DNA from: Siphonodentalium dalli
Taxonomy: Eukaryota > Mollusca > Scaphopoda > Gadilida > Siphonodentaliidae
Assembly: GCA_032622095.1 (NCBI GenBank)
Contig: CP136066.1
Location: 233,126,961 to 233,190,960, forward strand
Direction of reading: 5' to 3'
DNA: 64,000 bases
In this document: piece after piece, positions 46,896 to 59,159 of the stretch
Layout: every line of letters begins with the position of its first letter
Numbering within the stretch: position 1 is the stretch's first letter
The notes under the pieces: model-generated
Seen by the model: only the letters and a program-made list of their open reading frames with translations
The model's database searches: none
What the model was told of the DNA's origin: nothing
Translations under genes and position numbers: made by a program

Positions 46896-47969
46896 TAATA
46901 ATAAGAGATTTTACGAAGTAAATTTAATCGACCTTCTTTCTCTCTGCCTGGTGCTAGATAATTATATCCAGTTCGCCTGCCACAAATTGGTTAAATGTGA
47001 GGTCCTGAAATTTTATTTCTTTATTGACATACTCCAACTGGAGCACAGATTGGGGACATAATTGTGGTCTAATAACAGTGGTTGAAGACTTTGTCTCCAG
47101 ACCAGAAATAATTACAGCCTTTTTGTTTTTTGTGACTGGCTTGGTGTTGTACCCATCATCACCACTGAATGAGTGTTCATCTGATGAATATGATTCATCA
47201 ACATTGTCATCGAAACCAAGTTCCAGATGCTTTAACTTTTCTTGCACTTTTTGGTGAAGAAATGTGTTCGACTTTAAGTCGTCTAAATTAATATCATTTA
47301 TACCTTTCCCTCTTCGTCTGTCTACTTTCGGTTTCTGGTCTCGAATGTTTTCTGCTTCGTACGCTTTGCACGTCCTTTCTTCTGATTGAGTCAACTGGCG
47401 TCGAGATTTCTCCAGTTCGGCTCTAGCTAGCCGATGCTGCAGTCCCAAATTATCCTTCACTTTACGCTTATTTTCTTGTATTTCAGCTTGAATTTTTTCC
47501 AATTATGATCGTGTTACCTCGAGATCTTCTTCCTCGTCGTCCAAGGCAGGAGAATATCTGACGTTGTCAGTCCGATTGGGCGCATGTTGAGTTAGATGAT
47601 CATCGTCCTTTTCTAATATGTCTGTCTCTTCAGAAGAATCTAACATATCTTCACCATCTTTCTTGGACGTCCGATCGCCGGAACTATTAAACCTTCGATA
47701 GTCAATCATCTTGGCTCTGTCACCTCTTCCAGGCATCTTTCACTTGTGAAGTTGTGTCGTTGTGATAATTTTATTTTATCAAAAGTCCACCTGAGTGCTT
47801 CGATCGAAAATTTCTCGAATGTTCACGATCGACTGCCCTGTCCAACTAATCTTTCAAATACTGTGTATATTCAATGGAGATCGTGTTAGGCTTCATTGCT
47901 GATCATATCAGACATATCAAACGCCTAATAGTCGAAAGTTGAAGTCGAAACAATGAGAATCGAGTCGAA

Positions 47970-48202
47970 AGATCGAAATGTCGAAAACATGGAACCCGCT
48001 TGGGCGGGAGTCGAAGTCGATGTGAGAGCGGATAACAAACTTTCAAAGCGAGGCACAGTGAAAGGTTAAAGGTTAGAACTCAGAGGTTAAATAAACTTGA
48101 GATGTATTCAGCCATGTACGATGAAAGGTCACAGGTTACGCAAGAGGTTAAATAAGCTCAAAAGGTCATCAGCCGTGTAATATTTTGATGCCAAAATAGT
48201 AC
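47970..48202 (-). repeat. Ngaro split direct repeat A1 (5' end)
   Basis: 233 bp, partner of A2, forming the 5' end of the minus-strand element. The gag-like ATG lies about 230 bp inside it, so transcription signals should be in or near this repeat. I see no unambiguous promoter motif. Confidence 0.93.
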
Positions 48203-48260
48203 ATTTATAAACCGAAATATATATATATTCATATTTATAAACCGAACTATATATCCATTT
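48203..48260. repeat. 26-bp tandem repeat, right of the Ngaro insertion
   Basis: About two further units of the array at 37072-37194, first one slightly altered. Confidence 0.85.
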
Positions 48261-50002
48261 TTTTATTCCGCTATTTCGCTGTATTTCCTATTTCGCTTTT
48301 TCGTTGTATTTCATATTTCGATAATTCGCTATATTTGGCATATTATGGAATATGGGATTATATGATATCATCTATTCTGATATTCAATCGAACATCCAGT
48401 GCCATGTGTTACTGAAATTTACTCTCATTAGTGTCGGCTGCAGGATAAATCGGGGACATTCGGGACTGTGTGCGCCTAACAAAGGAGGGATTTTGTCGGA
48501 TCCAATTTAATCGGAGCGATCAAACTGAGTTTGATTTCATCAATATTCCCCAACTCAGGCAAAAGAGGAATCCCAGCCCGGGTATCTGGTGCACATATAT
48601 ATTAATGGGTGGAGTTATAATAGCAATAACACTCTAAGATTCGAAACAGACATTGCGTTATTAGCCTCGTTTCGGCTTTGACCGGATTATAACGCCATTT
48701 GGGAAATCGTGATATCAGACAAAAATATCTAACAAGGAATGTATTTTATGGTCCCATTGTATTCATAAATGACTCTTCTATGCGATAAATCTATAACATC
48801 ACGCCACAGACACAAGCGAAATGTGGTGAAATATAAAAATAGCAATTTTTCACATTTCGGCGGCAATCTTGGCCGCCATATTGGATTTTGGTGTCCGATA
48901 TTTGGCTAATTTGTAAGGGTTGTATATTAGCATATAACGAATCGAGCGGAAAATAAGACCGCATGTGATAACATCTTTACTACAACGGCAATCAAAGAGA
49001 CCTGTTGCATATAAAAAAAACAAATGGCCGCCACGATGGACGCCATCTTGACTGGAGTCTCTGCGGCCACTGTTTTTTCTTGTTAACAACCGAACAAAAT
49101 TTAGAGGAGACATTAAAGAAAAATTAGTGGGTGAAGTTGAGTCCTGGGGGGGGGGGTGCAGAGCTCGACCAATATCTCCTGGACTACGCCCATACTCTTG
49201 CGACATATGCAACACGGACATGCTCATCAATCAACATATGCTGCTTTCTAAGACTATAAATGGCTCAGTGTATCAACATATCATGGATTACATCATCCTC
49301 TGTATAATCACTTGAAAGTGAGTAGGTGTCACAGCGCGTTCTGGTTAGTTATATAAGTCCCGTTCTCAATTCAATTAAATTTATTTTCTACTCATCGATA
49401 TATAGTTATTACATGAGTACATTGGTGCATGCTAGTACAAGATATATGTGCCATTAAAATATCCAATTAGTACAAATATATAACAATAAATTTCACACGA
49501 GGAATACATGAGTGTTTAGATATGTATCAAGTTTCCGGTCGTGAACTTACTATATGGTCAGGGATGTAGGCACACGAGCGGTGATTTACTATAAGGTCAA
49601 ATGGACTTGCCGAAAATATCCTGGGCTTTCCTTATGAAAGTTAGCAGATTCCTAGTCTTGAAGAGTTCTGAAAGTTTATGGGAGAGTTTCTGTCGACATA
49701 GAGTTCCAATATATCGATCTGAGTTCTTTTAATAGAGGAGAGTGGCTAAAATGCAAGCACGGTAGTTTTTGAGGGAGGTGACTAACAGACAAGCTTGGCG
49801 GTTTGAAATTTTAAAAGCCTTTTAAACGCTGTTTTCGCGTGAATTATGTTGGAATACCACCAGCCAATTACTTATATGGCCCATTTTCGTAAATAAATAG
49901 ACAATATTGGCAGTAATGTCCCCGATTGGTTGGTTAATACGGGGCGTGGTCACAAAATCAAAACATCGTCTTTTTATGCAGATTTCTTGTCGATTTTTGG
50001 CC
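48261..50002. other. Unassigned stretch
   Basis: TTTCGCT/TTTCGAT repeats near 48270-48335, and an inverted pair of GGCGGC/GCCGCC-type blocks near 48860-49050 (AATCTTGGCCGCCAT against AAATGGCCGCCACGATGG). No gene recognised. Confidence 0.4.
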
Positions 50003-53000
50003 GTTTTACCAGGGTTTACCAGAGTGTTTTACCAGGGTTTACCAGAGTGTTTTATCATGGTTTACCTGAGGGTTTTACCAGGGTTTACCAGAGTGTTTTA
50101 TGTTAAAACACTCTGGTAAACCACGGTAAAACACCCTTGTAAACCATGGTAAAACACTCTGGTAAACGATGGTAAAACACTCTGGTAGACCATGGTAAAC
50201 ACTCTGGTAAACCGTGGTAAACCATGGTAAAACACTCCGGTAAACCATGGTAAAACCCTCTGGTAAACCATGGTACATCACTCTGGTAAACCATGGTAAA
50301 ACACTCTGGTGAACCATGGTAAAACACTCAGATAAACCACGGTAAAACACTTGGGTAAACCAGGGAAAACACTCTGGTAAACCAGGGAAAAACACTCTGG
50401 TAAACCATGGTAAAACACTCTGGTAAACCATGGTAAAACACTCTGTTGAACCGGAGTAAACACTCTGGTAAACCGTGGCAAAACACAACGGTACAACGCT
50501 CTGGTAAACCATGGTAAAACACTCTGGTAAACCGTGGTAAAACATTCCGGTAAACCAGGACAAAACACTCCGGTAAACCATGGTAAAACACTCTGGTAAA
50601 CCATGGTAAAACTCTTTGTTAAAACATGCTAAAACACTCTGGTAAAACCCTCTGGTAAACCATGGTAAAACATTCTGGTAAACATCGGTAAAACCCTCTG
50701 GTAAACCACGGTAAAACACTCTGGTAAACCATGGTAAAACACTCTGGCAAACCATGGTAAATCCCTCTGGTAAACCATGGTAAAACCCTCTGGTAAACCA
50801 TGGTAAAGCACTCTGGTAAACCATGGTAAAACATTCTGGTAAACAACGGTAAAACCCTCTGGTAAACCATGGTAAAACACTCTGGTAAACACTCTGGTAG
50901 ACCATGGTAAAACACTCTGGCAAACCATGGTAAATCCCTCTGGTAACCATTGTAAAACACTCTGGTAACCATTGTAAAACACTCTGATAACCATGGTAAA
51001 ACACTCTGGCAAACCATGGTAAATCCCTCTGGTAAACCATGGTAAAACACTCTGGTATACCATGGTGAAACACCCTGGTAAACCATGGTCAAACAGTCTG
51101 GTAATCCATGGTAAAACACAATCGTAAAACATGGTAAAACACTCTGGTGAACCCTGGTAAAACCCTCAGGTAAACCATGATAAAACACTCTGGTAAACCC
51201 TGGTAAAACACTCTGGTAAACCATGGTAAAACACTCTGGTAAACCATGGTAAAGCACTCTGATAAAACATGGTAAAACACTCTGGTTAACCATGTTAAAA
51301 CACTCTGGTAAACCACGGTAAAACACCCTTGTGAACCATGGTAAAATATTCTGGTAAATCATAGTAAAACACTTTGGTAAACCATGGTAAAACACTCTGG
51401 TAGACCATGGTAAACACTCTGGTAAACCGTGGTAAACCATGGTAAAACACTCCGGTAAACCATGGTAAAACCCTCTGGTAAACCATGGTAAATCACTCTG
51501 GTAAACCATGGTAAAACACTCTGGTGAACCATGATAAAACACTCAGATAAACCACGGTAAACACTTGGGTAAACCAGGGAAAACACTCTGGTAAACCAGG
51601 GAAAAACACTCTGGTAAACCATGGTAAAACACTCTGGTAGAACATTTTGTTAAACCATGGTAAAACACTCTGGTAAACCATGGTAAAACACTCTGTTGAA
51701 CCGGAGTAAACACTCTGGTAAACCGTGGCAAAACACTCTGGTAAACCATGGTAAAACACTCTGGTAAACCACGGTAAAACCCTCTGGTAAACAACGGTAC
51801 AACGCTCTGGTAAACAACGGTACAACGCTCTGGTAAACCATGGTAAAACACTCTGGTAAACCATGGTAAAACATTCCGGTAAACCAGGACAAAACACTCT
51901 GGTAAACCATGGTAAAACACTCTGGTAAACCATGGTAAAACTCTTTGTTAAAACATGCTAAAACACTCTGGTAAAACACTCTGGTCAAGGATGGTAAAAC
52001 ACTCTGGTCAAGGATGGTAAAACACTCTGGTAAACCAAGGTAAAACTCTCTGATAAAACATCGTAAAACACTCTGGTAAAATACGGTAAAACACTCTGGT
52101 AAACCATGTTAAAACACTCTGGTAAACCATGGTAAAATACTCTGGTAAACGATGGTAAAACACTTTTGTAAACCATGGTAAAACACTCTTGTAAACCATG
52201 GTAAAACAATATTCGTAAACCATGGTAAAACACTCTGGTAAACCACGGTAAAACCCTCTGGTAAACCACGGTGAAAACCCCTGGTAAACCATAGGAAAAC
52301 ATTCTGGTAAACCAGGGTAAACCACTCTGGTAAACCATGGTAAAACACTCTGGTATACCATGGTGAAACACCCTGGTAAACCATGGTCAAACAGTCTGGT
52401 AATCCATGGTAAAACACAATCGTAAAACATGGTAAAACACTCTGGTGAACCCTGGTAAAACCCTCAGGTAAACCATGATAAAACACTCTGGTAAACCCTG
52501 GTAAAACACTCTGGTAAACCATGGTAAAACACTCTGGTAAACCATGGTAAAGCACTCTGATAAAACATGGTAAAACACTCTGGTTAACCATGTTAAAACA
52601 CTCTGGTAAACCACGGTAAAACACCCTTGTGAACCATGGTAAAACACTCTGGTAGACCATGGTAAACACTCTGGTAAACCGTGGTAAACCATGGTAAAAC
52701 ACTCCGGTAAACCATGGTAAAACCCTCTGGTAAACCATGGTAAATCACTCTGGTAAACCATGGTAAAACACTCTGGTGAACCATGATAAAACACTCAGAT
52801 AAACCACGGTAAACACTTGGGTAAACCAGGGAAAACACTCTGGTAAACCAGGGAAAAACACTCTGGTAAACCATGGTAAAACACTCTGGTAGAACATTTT
52901 GTTAAACCATGGTAAAACACTCTGGTAAACCATGGTAAAACACTCTGTTGAACCGGAGTAAACACTCTGGTAAACCGTGGCAAAACACTCTGGTAAACCA

Positions 53001-53927
53001 TGGTAAAACACTCTGGTAAACCACGGTAAAACCCTCTGGTAAACAACGGTACAACGCTCTGGTAAACAACGGTACAACGCTCTGGTAAACCATGGTAAAA
53101 CACTCTGGTAAACCATGGTAAAACATTCCGGTAAACCAGGACAAAACACTCTGGTAAACCATGGTAAAACACTCTGGTAAACCATGGTAAAACTCTTTGT
53201 TAAAACATGCTAAAACACTCTGGTAAAACACTCTGGTCAAGGATGGTAAAACACTCTGGTAAACCAAGGTAAAACTCTCTGATAAAACATCGTAAAACAC
53301 TCTGGTAAAATACGGTAAAACACTCTGGTAAACCATGTTAAAACACTCTGGTAAACCATGGTAAAATACTCTGGTAAACGATGGTAAAACACTTTTGTAA
53401 ACCATGGTAAAACACTCTTGTAAACCATGGTAAAACAATATTCGTAAACCATGGTAAAACACTCTGGTAAACCACGGTAAAACCCTCTGGTAAACCACGG
53501 TGAAAACCCCTGGTAAACCATAGTAAAACATTCTGGTAAACCAGGGTAAACCACTCTGGTAAACCATGGTAAAACACTCTGGTAAACCATGGTAAAACAC
53601 TTTGTTAAACCATGGTAAAACACTCTGTTAAACCATGGTAAAACACTCTGGTCAACGATGGTAAAACACTCTTGTAAACCATGGTAAAACACTCTGATAT
53701 AACATGGTAAAACACTCTGGTAAACCATGGTAAAACACTCTGGTAAACCATGGTAAAACACTCTGGTAAACCATGGTAAAACACACTGGTAAACCATGGT
53801 AATACACTCTGGTAATCCATGTTAACACCCTCTGGTAAACCATGGTAAAACACTCTAGTAAACCATGATAAAACACTCTGGTAAACCATGGTAAAACACT
53901 CTGGTAAACCATGGTATAACACTGTTA
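50003..53927. repeat. 23-bp satellite array with higher-order repeats
   Basis: About 170 copies of GGTAAAACACTCTGGTAAAC plus CAT, period 23. The first four or so units (50003-50100) are in the opposite orientation, the switch being at about 50101. Blocks of variant units recur 1298, 1252 and 1229 bp apart (for example 51050-52320 against 52348-53570); the steps of 46 and 23 bp are whole units lost. A looser third tier relates 50100-50640 to 51290-51960. Because 23 is not a multiple of three, the minus strand cycles through all three frames, giving stop-free frames of up to 332 codons with a 23-residue repeat. I regard these as artefacts. Confidence 0.95.
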
Positions 53928-54542
53928 TTCTGTGGTTACCAGGGTGATTGGAACAAGAAATTTTACTCTGTTCACCTTATTATACGCACCCATGTAGACC
54001 ATGTATTTGTACTCCAGTTAGATGTTCCCATCATATATTTCACCAAGGTGTTGTATCGGGACGTTAACATGCATGTGAGATTCTACTAGAGAAATTGTAC
54101 CAGAGTAAATCTACCAGGGTATCGATATTAGGGTAAAGTCACCAGGGTACAGGTTCATTCAGTTTCATCATCCCACAATAGTCTCGTTGAAGTTTACCGA
54201 TTATTTTCCATGACACTTATTTCGCACACAAGGAGATGGACAATTGGTTGATTTCCCTTTTGTAGTTTGTCAGTTGCTTACGGGTGGAATGTATTGCTTG
54301 TACAAGCAGTAGATAAGTTGAAAAGCAAAGCCAAGGCACTAAGCGGCATTTCTAACAACGAATATAACAGCGATGTGGTAAATCACCTAAAACTATCAAA
54401 CCCTGTTCCTTTATATTTCGATTGTGGGTTACTCTGTATGGTATGGTACTGGAGTGTCGTGTCACCCCATGTGCCCTCGTGATTTCCAGAAGTGACTGAA
54501 CAATTGCTTGTAAGACGAGGTAGTTATCCCATGTTAGAGGAG
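53928..54542. other. Unassigned stretch with satellite-like remnants
   Basis: ACCAGGGT and ACCAGAGTAAA motifs at 53938-54150 look like heavily decayed satellite units. The rest is unassigned. Confidence 0.45.
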
Positions 54543-54661
54543 CAGTCATATTACCCATATCTTTCTATGCGGTGACATATTACCCTTATCTTTCTATGCG
54601 GTGACATATTACCCATATCTTTCTATGCGGTGACATATTACCCATATCTTTCTATGTGGTG
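54543..54661. repeat. 29-bp minisatellite, four copies
   Basis: Unit GGTGACATATTACCCATATC plus TTTCTATGC, starts at 54571, 54600 and 54629, with a partial one before. Confidence 0.95.
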
Positions 54662-55640
54662 AGTAGGTAGGATTACTTCTGGAAGGATGTATATTCAGAA
54701 TACAACATATATATTGGAGATTTGGAATGGAGTTTTATCATGGAGACTGATACATTTTGGACTTTTGGTATCCCAAATGTACGTTTTAGCTCATACTGAC
54801 ACCAAAATTAAAATGACGACAATTGCAATTATTTCAAAACATGCCATACACATGTTTATACCAGGAAGCGTATAACAACTTTCTAGATAAGTACACAAAT
54901 TAATATTGTGTCAGGTATGAAATTTCCAACTGTTGAAACATTTGACCGAAGCTGTGTGGGGTGAAACTCACAAGCCCATGTCATCACACTCTGTATACAT
55001 ACATAAACTGTATGTCAATCTCTTTAATGGCGCAGTGTGAATGTCGTTCTGATCAAACCCAATCACCCACCGGTAATAAGCCCACGAGCACACATACATA
55101 TTATTTCCCCGCGTTACGTGAGTTTAGCGGGAAATTATTGTCTTCTACCGGTCGATCGGATAAACAATTAATTATTGTGGCAAATGAGAATCGTGACAGT
55201 GGTGTTAATTAGTTGTGTTATCGATCGATAGATCGGGCGTTGACATCAGTTTCAAGCATAGCGCTGAGCAGTAAACAACTAAAATTACAAAATAATTAAT
55301 TATTAGTTTTTTTTATTTATTTATGTGAACTCCTGACACCATCCGAGTTGCGTAGCAGTACATAGCGTGTACAGTTTCGGGAGACAGGTTTCCATAGTTT
55401 TTTCCCTTAAAAAACCCTATTTGTGGATCTATGGTTTTAAAATAGGATATTAACTAAGTTTAGCACAGTTATATGGTGTTGAGCAGAACTTTGGAAATAT
55501 TTGATATATGTTATTGTAACATATAGACATATGCACCATATATAAGAATTGTGTAATTATAATGCATTCTACTAAACGTCGTCTATAATAAATGCGCACC
55601 TCGCTTGATGGCACATATTGTGTTTGTTTTAATTAGGTTT
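54662..55640. other. Unassigned stretch
   Basis: A fragment with AATTTCCAACTGTTGAAAC near 54920 resembles the interior of the CAGGGACGTGG family. Otherwise nothing. Confidence 0.4.
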
Positions 55641-55644
55641 ATCC

Positions 55645-56651
55645 ATGGATAGGGAAGACTCTGACTCTGTTGTCCCGTTGAGCAATGTGCTCCCCCAACA
55701 GCTCGAAGCAACGATTCCACCAATGAGGCCAACTCATTTCCTAGTCAACAGAATCCACTGAGGTCTTTAGTGCAACACTTGAATGAACATGACTCACAAA
55801 TATTTTTGTCTGATCAACACCCTTTCGAAGGGGAGCTTGAGGCAGTGCAGACACTGGAGTCAATTAAGGACCATTTCAATAGCTTCATCAGAGATGACAT
55901 AATTGAGACGTTCTCGATTTTGAATTATAACGTGGAAATGCTTGAGCGTGTGAGACTATTCGTTTTTCGACTTGTCAGGTCATCTCACTCTTACAAACTC
56001 TGAACCGATGCAATTCCTAAGAATGGAGTTAAATCATCTCAAGCACCGACAAAGTGTGTTGCATCTAAACTCAGATTGGACATATTTAACATAATCATGT
56101 TTTTACTGGATGGAAATTTTGACTTGATTGCTGATATAATGAGTAAAGGAAAATCGCGCGTCCAGCCTCCCGGTTCACAAAGCACTAAAGACATTGACTC
56201 TCCAAACACAAATGAACCTATGCCTCCACAGTCGTTGGCGAACACATTAATGGACGTACATCACGAACTCATGGATATGAACACTGAGTTTCAAATCACA
56301 AGACAACGATGTTTGAATTACCCTTACTCAAAGTCATGGTTGCAAATATCGATTTCCGTCTTTCGTCTATTGAATCTAAGCTCTCAACATTGGACACTAT
56401 ACCAAAACTTGTTCAGCGCATGAGCTCATTAGAAACCAAGGTGATATCCCTATGTGAGTGGTCAGACGAACAACAAAACGTCTTTCGAACATCACATGTC
56501 TGATTATGCTGACCATAAAATGTATATTAAACGTGACTTCAAGCACGCAGACAAAGGTTTGGTCGAGATAGAAGAAAGGTGTAAAAATATTGAACGCAAA
56601 TTGTCTAGCCACGCCGGCACAATGTCCTCTTTCGGTGATATCTTAAAATAG
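55645..56651 (+). pseudogene. Broken ORF1-like frame of a non-LTR retrotransposon
   Basis: A chain of open segments in shifting frames begins at ATG 55645 (MDREDSDSVVP) and runs through 55770-56003, 56076-56423, 56309-56503 and 56454-56651. The middle part is rich in heptad-like Leu/Ile spacing (NIDFRLSSIESKLSTLD, then RMSSLETKV), suggesting a coiled coil, and the end is Lys/Glu rich. Acidic start, coiled coil and charged tail recall ORF1 proteins of non-LTR retrotransposons, but no RNA-recognition or zinc-knuckle motif is visible. It may belong with the endonuclease frame at 62.7 kb, separated by a later insertion. At least four breaks. Confidence 0.5.
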
Positions 56652-57202
56652 AAGCAGATACCAACAGACAAAGCAACGCAAGACGCTACAAAAGAATTCA
56701 TGATATATGCTTTATTCTCTCATCCAAGTTAATACATGTATAACATAAGGATATTGAGATATATAATTATATAAACAATAGTCATATAGAAATATTATAC
56801 AATAGATATGTACATATGGTTCCGGGTCGATGGCATGTTGAAATTCGATGAATATATTCCGAGTTTTATTCTGACAACGCTACTAGCTTATTTTCGTCAG
56901 GAGTAATGACAGCGCAATCTCGTGTGAAACCTTGTTGGTTGGAGTAAACTAATCGATCGGAACGCTGAAATAAAAGGTTGATGTCTTCACAGTCACACGC
57001 GTGTGTTTAGATTTCGTTACAAATAATAGGCTACACATGTAGATCATCAATTTTAGTATTTATACCATCGATGATTGCCATATCGCTCACTCGTGTCTAT
57101 CGTATAATTGATTCCGGGAACCATACATATATACTAATATACCGACGCCAACCCACTGAAAATCATGCGCGTTTTGCATCACTGATTATTTGGAAGAGCA
57201 GA
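56652..57202. other. Unassigned stretch upstream of the LINE monomers
   Basis: AT-rich sequence, no repeat seen. If the monomers are the 5' end of a retroelement, the insertion boundary should lie here or at 57.2 kb. Confidence 0.35.
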
Positions 57203-58440
57203 ACATTACGTTTTCAGCTATTCGTGCCTTCAACTCTAAGAGTATAAGCTCATTCTCTGCCAGGATAAATGTGTCTGTTGACGATAAATGTGTCTGTTGA
57301 CGATAAATGTGTCTGTTGACGATAAATGTGTCTGTTGACGATGCCGATTATATATTGAGCGACGATTTCTGGCCATACAAACTTTCCAGTTCAAGATGCG
57401 TCTCCAGACCGAATTATCTCAAACAACACGAAAGTCATGAGAGCGAGACTGTTGAATCATCATTATGCTACCGACGTGGTTTTAGAGTTACCTCGCTTTA
57501 ATCACTAATCATGTTAGGTGGTGGTCCTCCACCGCAACCGAAGAGAACATGCACCTCCAACAGTGCAAAATACACAGTACTCAGAACGCTTACAGCTAGG
57601 AGGAAAAACAAATGTGACATCACGTTTCAGTTATTCGTTCCTTCAACTCTAAGGGTATAAGCTCATTCTCTGCCACATTCTCTGTTGACGATAAATGTGT
57701 CTGTTGACGATAAATGTGTCTGTTAACGATAAATGTGTCTGTTGACGATGCCGATTATATATTGAGCGACGATTTCTGGCCATACAAACTTTCCAGTTCA
57801 AGATGCGTCTCCAGACCGAATTATCTCAAACAACACGAAAGTCATGAGAGCGAGACTGTTGAATCATCATTATGCTACCGACGTGGTTTTAGAGTTACCT
57901 CGCTTTAATCACTAATCATGTTAGGTGGTGGTCCTCCACCGCAACCGAAGAGAACATGCACCTCCAACAGTGCAAAATACACAGTACTCAGAACGCTTAC
58001 AGCTAGGAGGAAAAACAAATGTGACATCACGTTTCAGCTATTCGTGCCTTCAACTCTAAGGGTATAAGCTCATTCTCTGCCAGGATAAATGTGTCTGTTG
58101 ACGATAAATGTGTCTGTTAACGATAAATGTGTCTGTTGACGATGCCGATTATATATTGAGGGACGATTTCTGGCCATACAAACTTTCCAGTTCAAGATGC
58201 GTCTCCAGACCGAATTATCTCAAACAACACGAAAGTCACGAGAGCGAGACTGTTGAATCATCATTATGCTACCGACGTGGTTTTAGAGTTACCTCGCTTT
58301 AATCACTAATCATGTTAGGTGTTGGTCCTCCACCGCCACCCAAGAGAACATATGGCACCTACCATCACCCAGAGGTTAACCCAACTGAACATCCAACAGT
58401 GTAAAAGACACAGTACTCAGCACCCTTACAGCGAGGAGGA
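57203..58440 (+). repeat. Tandem 5' monomers (about 407-414 bp) before a LINE frame
   Basis: Unit starts at about 57203, 57617 and 58024 (ACATCACGTTTCAGCTATTC). Each contains two to four copies of a 19-bp sub-repeat (GATAAATGTGTCTGTTGAC), then a nearly invariant 200-bp block with the same 64-codon frame (at 57307, 57714 and 58108). Each then has ATGTTAGGTG(G/T)TGGTCC at 57511, 57919 and 58312, encoding MLGGGPPP or MLGVGPPP. The third runs into the LINE coding frame. The arrangement resembles the monomer promoters of some L1 elements. Confidence 0.85.
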
Positions 58441-59159
58441 AAACAAATGTGACGGACACTCAAAATCAACACTACAAACCCCCCAGATTTAGAAACTGGA
58501 GAGAGAGGCGTGTACGGAAAGAAGCAGATTACGAACCAACCCAGAATGTACACCAACACCAACAGTTACACTGGACAACCCCCAAGAAACAGCAACAACC
58601 ATGAACAAAACCCAGGAGAACGCTGGAAGTGGACATTCAACTCCAAAAAAGTCACCTTTAGTAAAGACCTCCTACAAGATAGTATTCAACTCTCACCCAA
58701 TCTGACCAATGTGTGTGTAGACACAACACAGCTCCAGCAGACAACGGACAGTACGCAGGTGGCAGTAGAGCAAAACGAATCCCAGTATTTTTTGTCCCAC
58801 GACGGGGCGTCGACCGCCAGGTGGAAACAACAACCGTACCTTCGAAACTTGTTCTAATGACACTCAACGTCAAGAACATCAACAGTAATTCCATCTATGT
58901 TCAAGAATGTCTCAAAACTGCCGATATCCTATATCGACAAAACATATATGTCATGCCAAAGCAGTGGATGACAACAGCCCAATACCACCTTACCAAGTCC
59001 CACGAGGATATGGGGGCGTAGCCATTTTACTAAACAGACAAATTGATGTAAATTTCAGAAAACTCCCTGACGGAGGAAATCGAATCGTTGCCATGGAACT
59101 GATGACTGACCCTCCCATTTGCATTATATCTGCATATATGCAAGATATGTCTAAATCAT

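Larger units (their letters stand above)
44228..47736 (-). pseudogene. Ngaro gag-like ORF1, split by nested element
   Basis: The frame begins at ATG 47736 (MPGRGDRAKM). A charged, probably helical N-terminal part follows. An in-frame TAA at 47505-47503 interrupts it, the frame continues to 46954, and a one-base shift near 46970 precedes the nested element (44663-46895). Beyond the insertion the frame runs on to 44228. That last part has a Cys/His cluster: CPEF, C seven residues later, H, then HICATC and a final CPY, consistent with a zinc-binding nucleic-acid module. The insertion sits at a TA dinucleotide and leaves the two halves in register. Function is presumed particle or RNA binding, by analogy with other retroelement first ORFs. 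Confidence 0.8.
37195..48202 (-). mobile_element. Ngaro-type tyrosine-recombinase retrotransposon, 11.0 kb
   Basis: Read on the minus strand the order is A1 (48202-47970), gag-like frame, RT/RNase H, tyrosine recombinase, SGNH hydrolase, B1 (38081-37852), A2 (37851-37614), B2 (37424-37195). This split-direct-repeat layout (A1-coding-B1-A2-B2) is the published hallmark of Ngaro elements in the DIRS order, and RT plus tyrosine recombinase fits. It lies inside a 26-bp tandem repeat with no target duplication, as expected for recombinase-mediated integration. The A copies differ at about five positions plus one 5-bp indel, and the B copies at three in 230, so insertion looks fairly recent. The coding part is nevertheless broken in many places and carries a nested 2.2-kb element. 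Confidence 0.93.

Noticed and set aside
50075-53922. Long minus-strand open frames (up to 332 codons) with a 23-residue repeat
   Set aside because: They arise because a 23-bp unit lacking stops is read through all frames; many overlapping versions exist in every minus frame and none has a non-repeat domain.
57307-58302. Three identical 64-codon frames considered as a tandem gene family
   Set aside because: They are part of the 400-bp monomers leading into the LINE; nucleotide identity is equally high outside the frame, so protein-level selection is not indicated.
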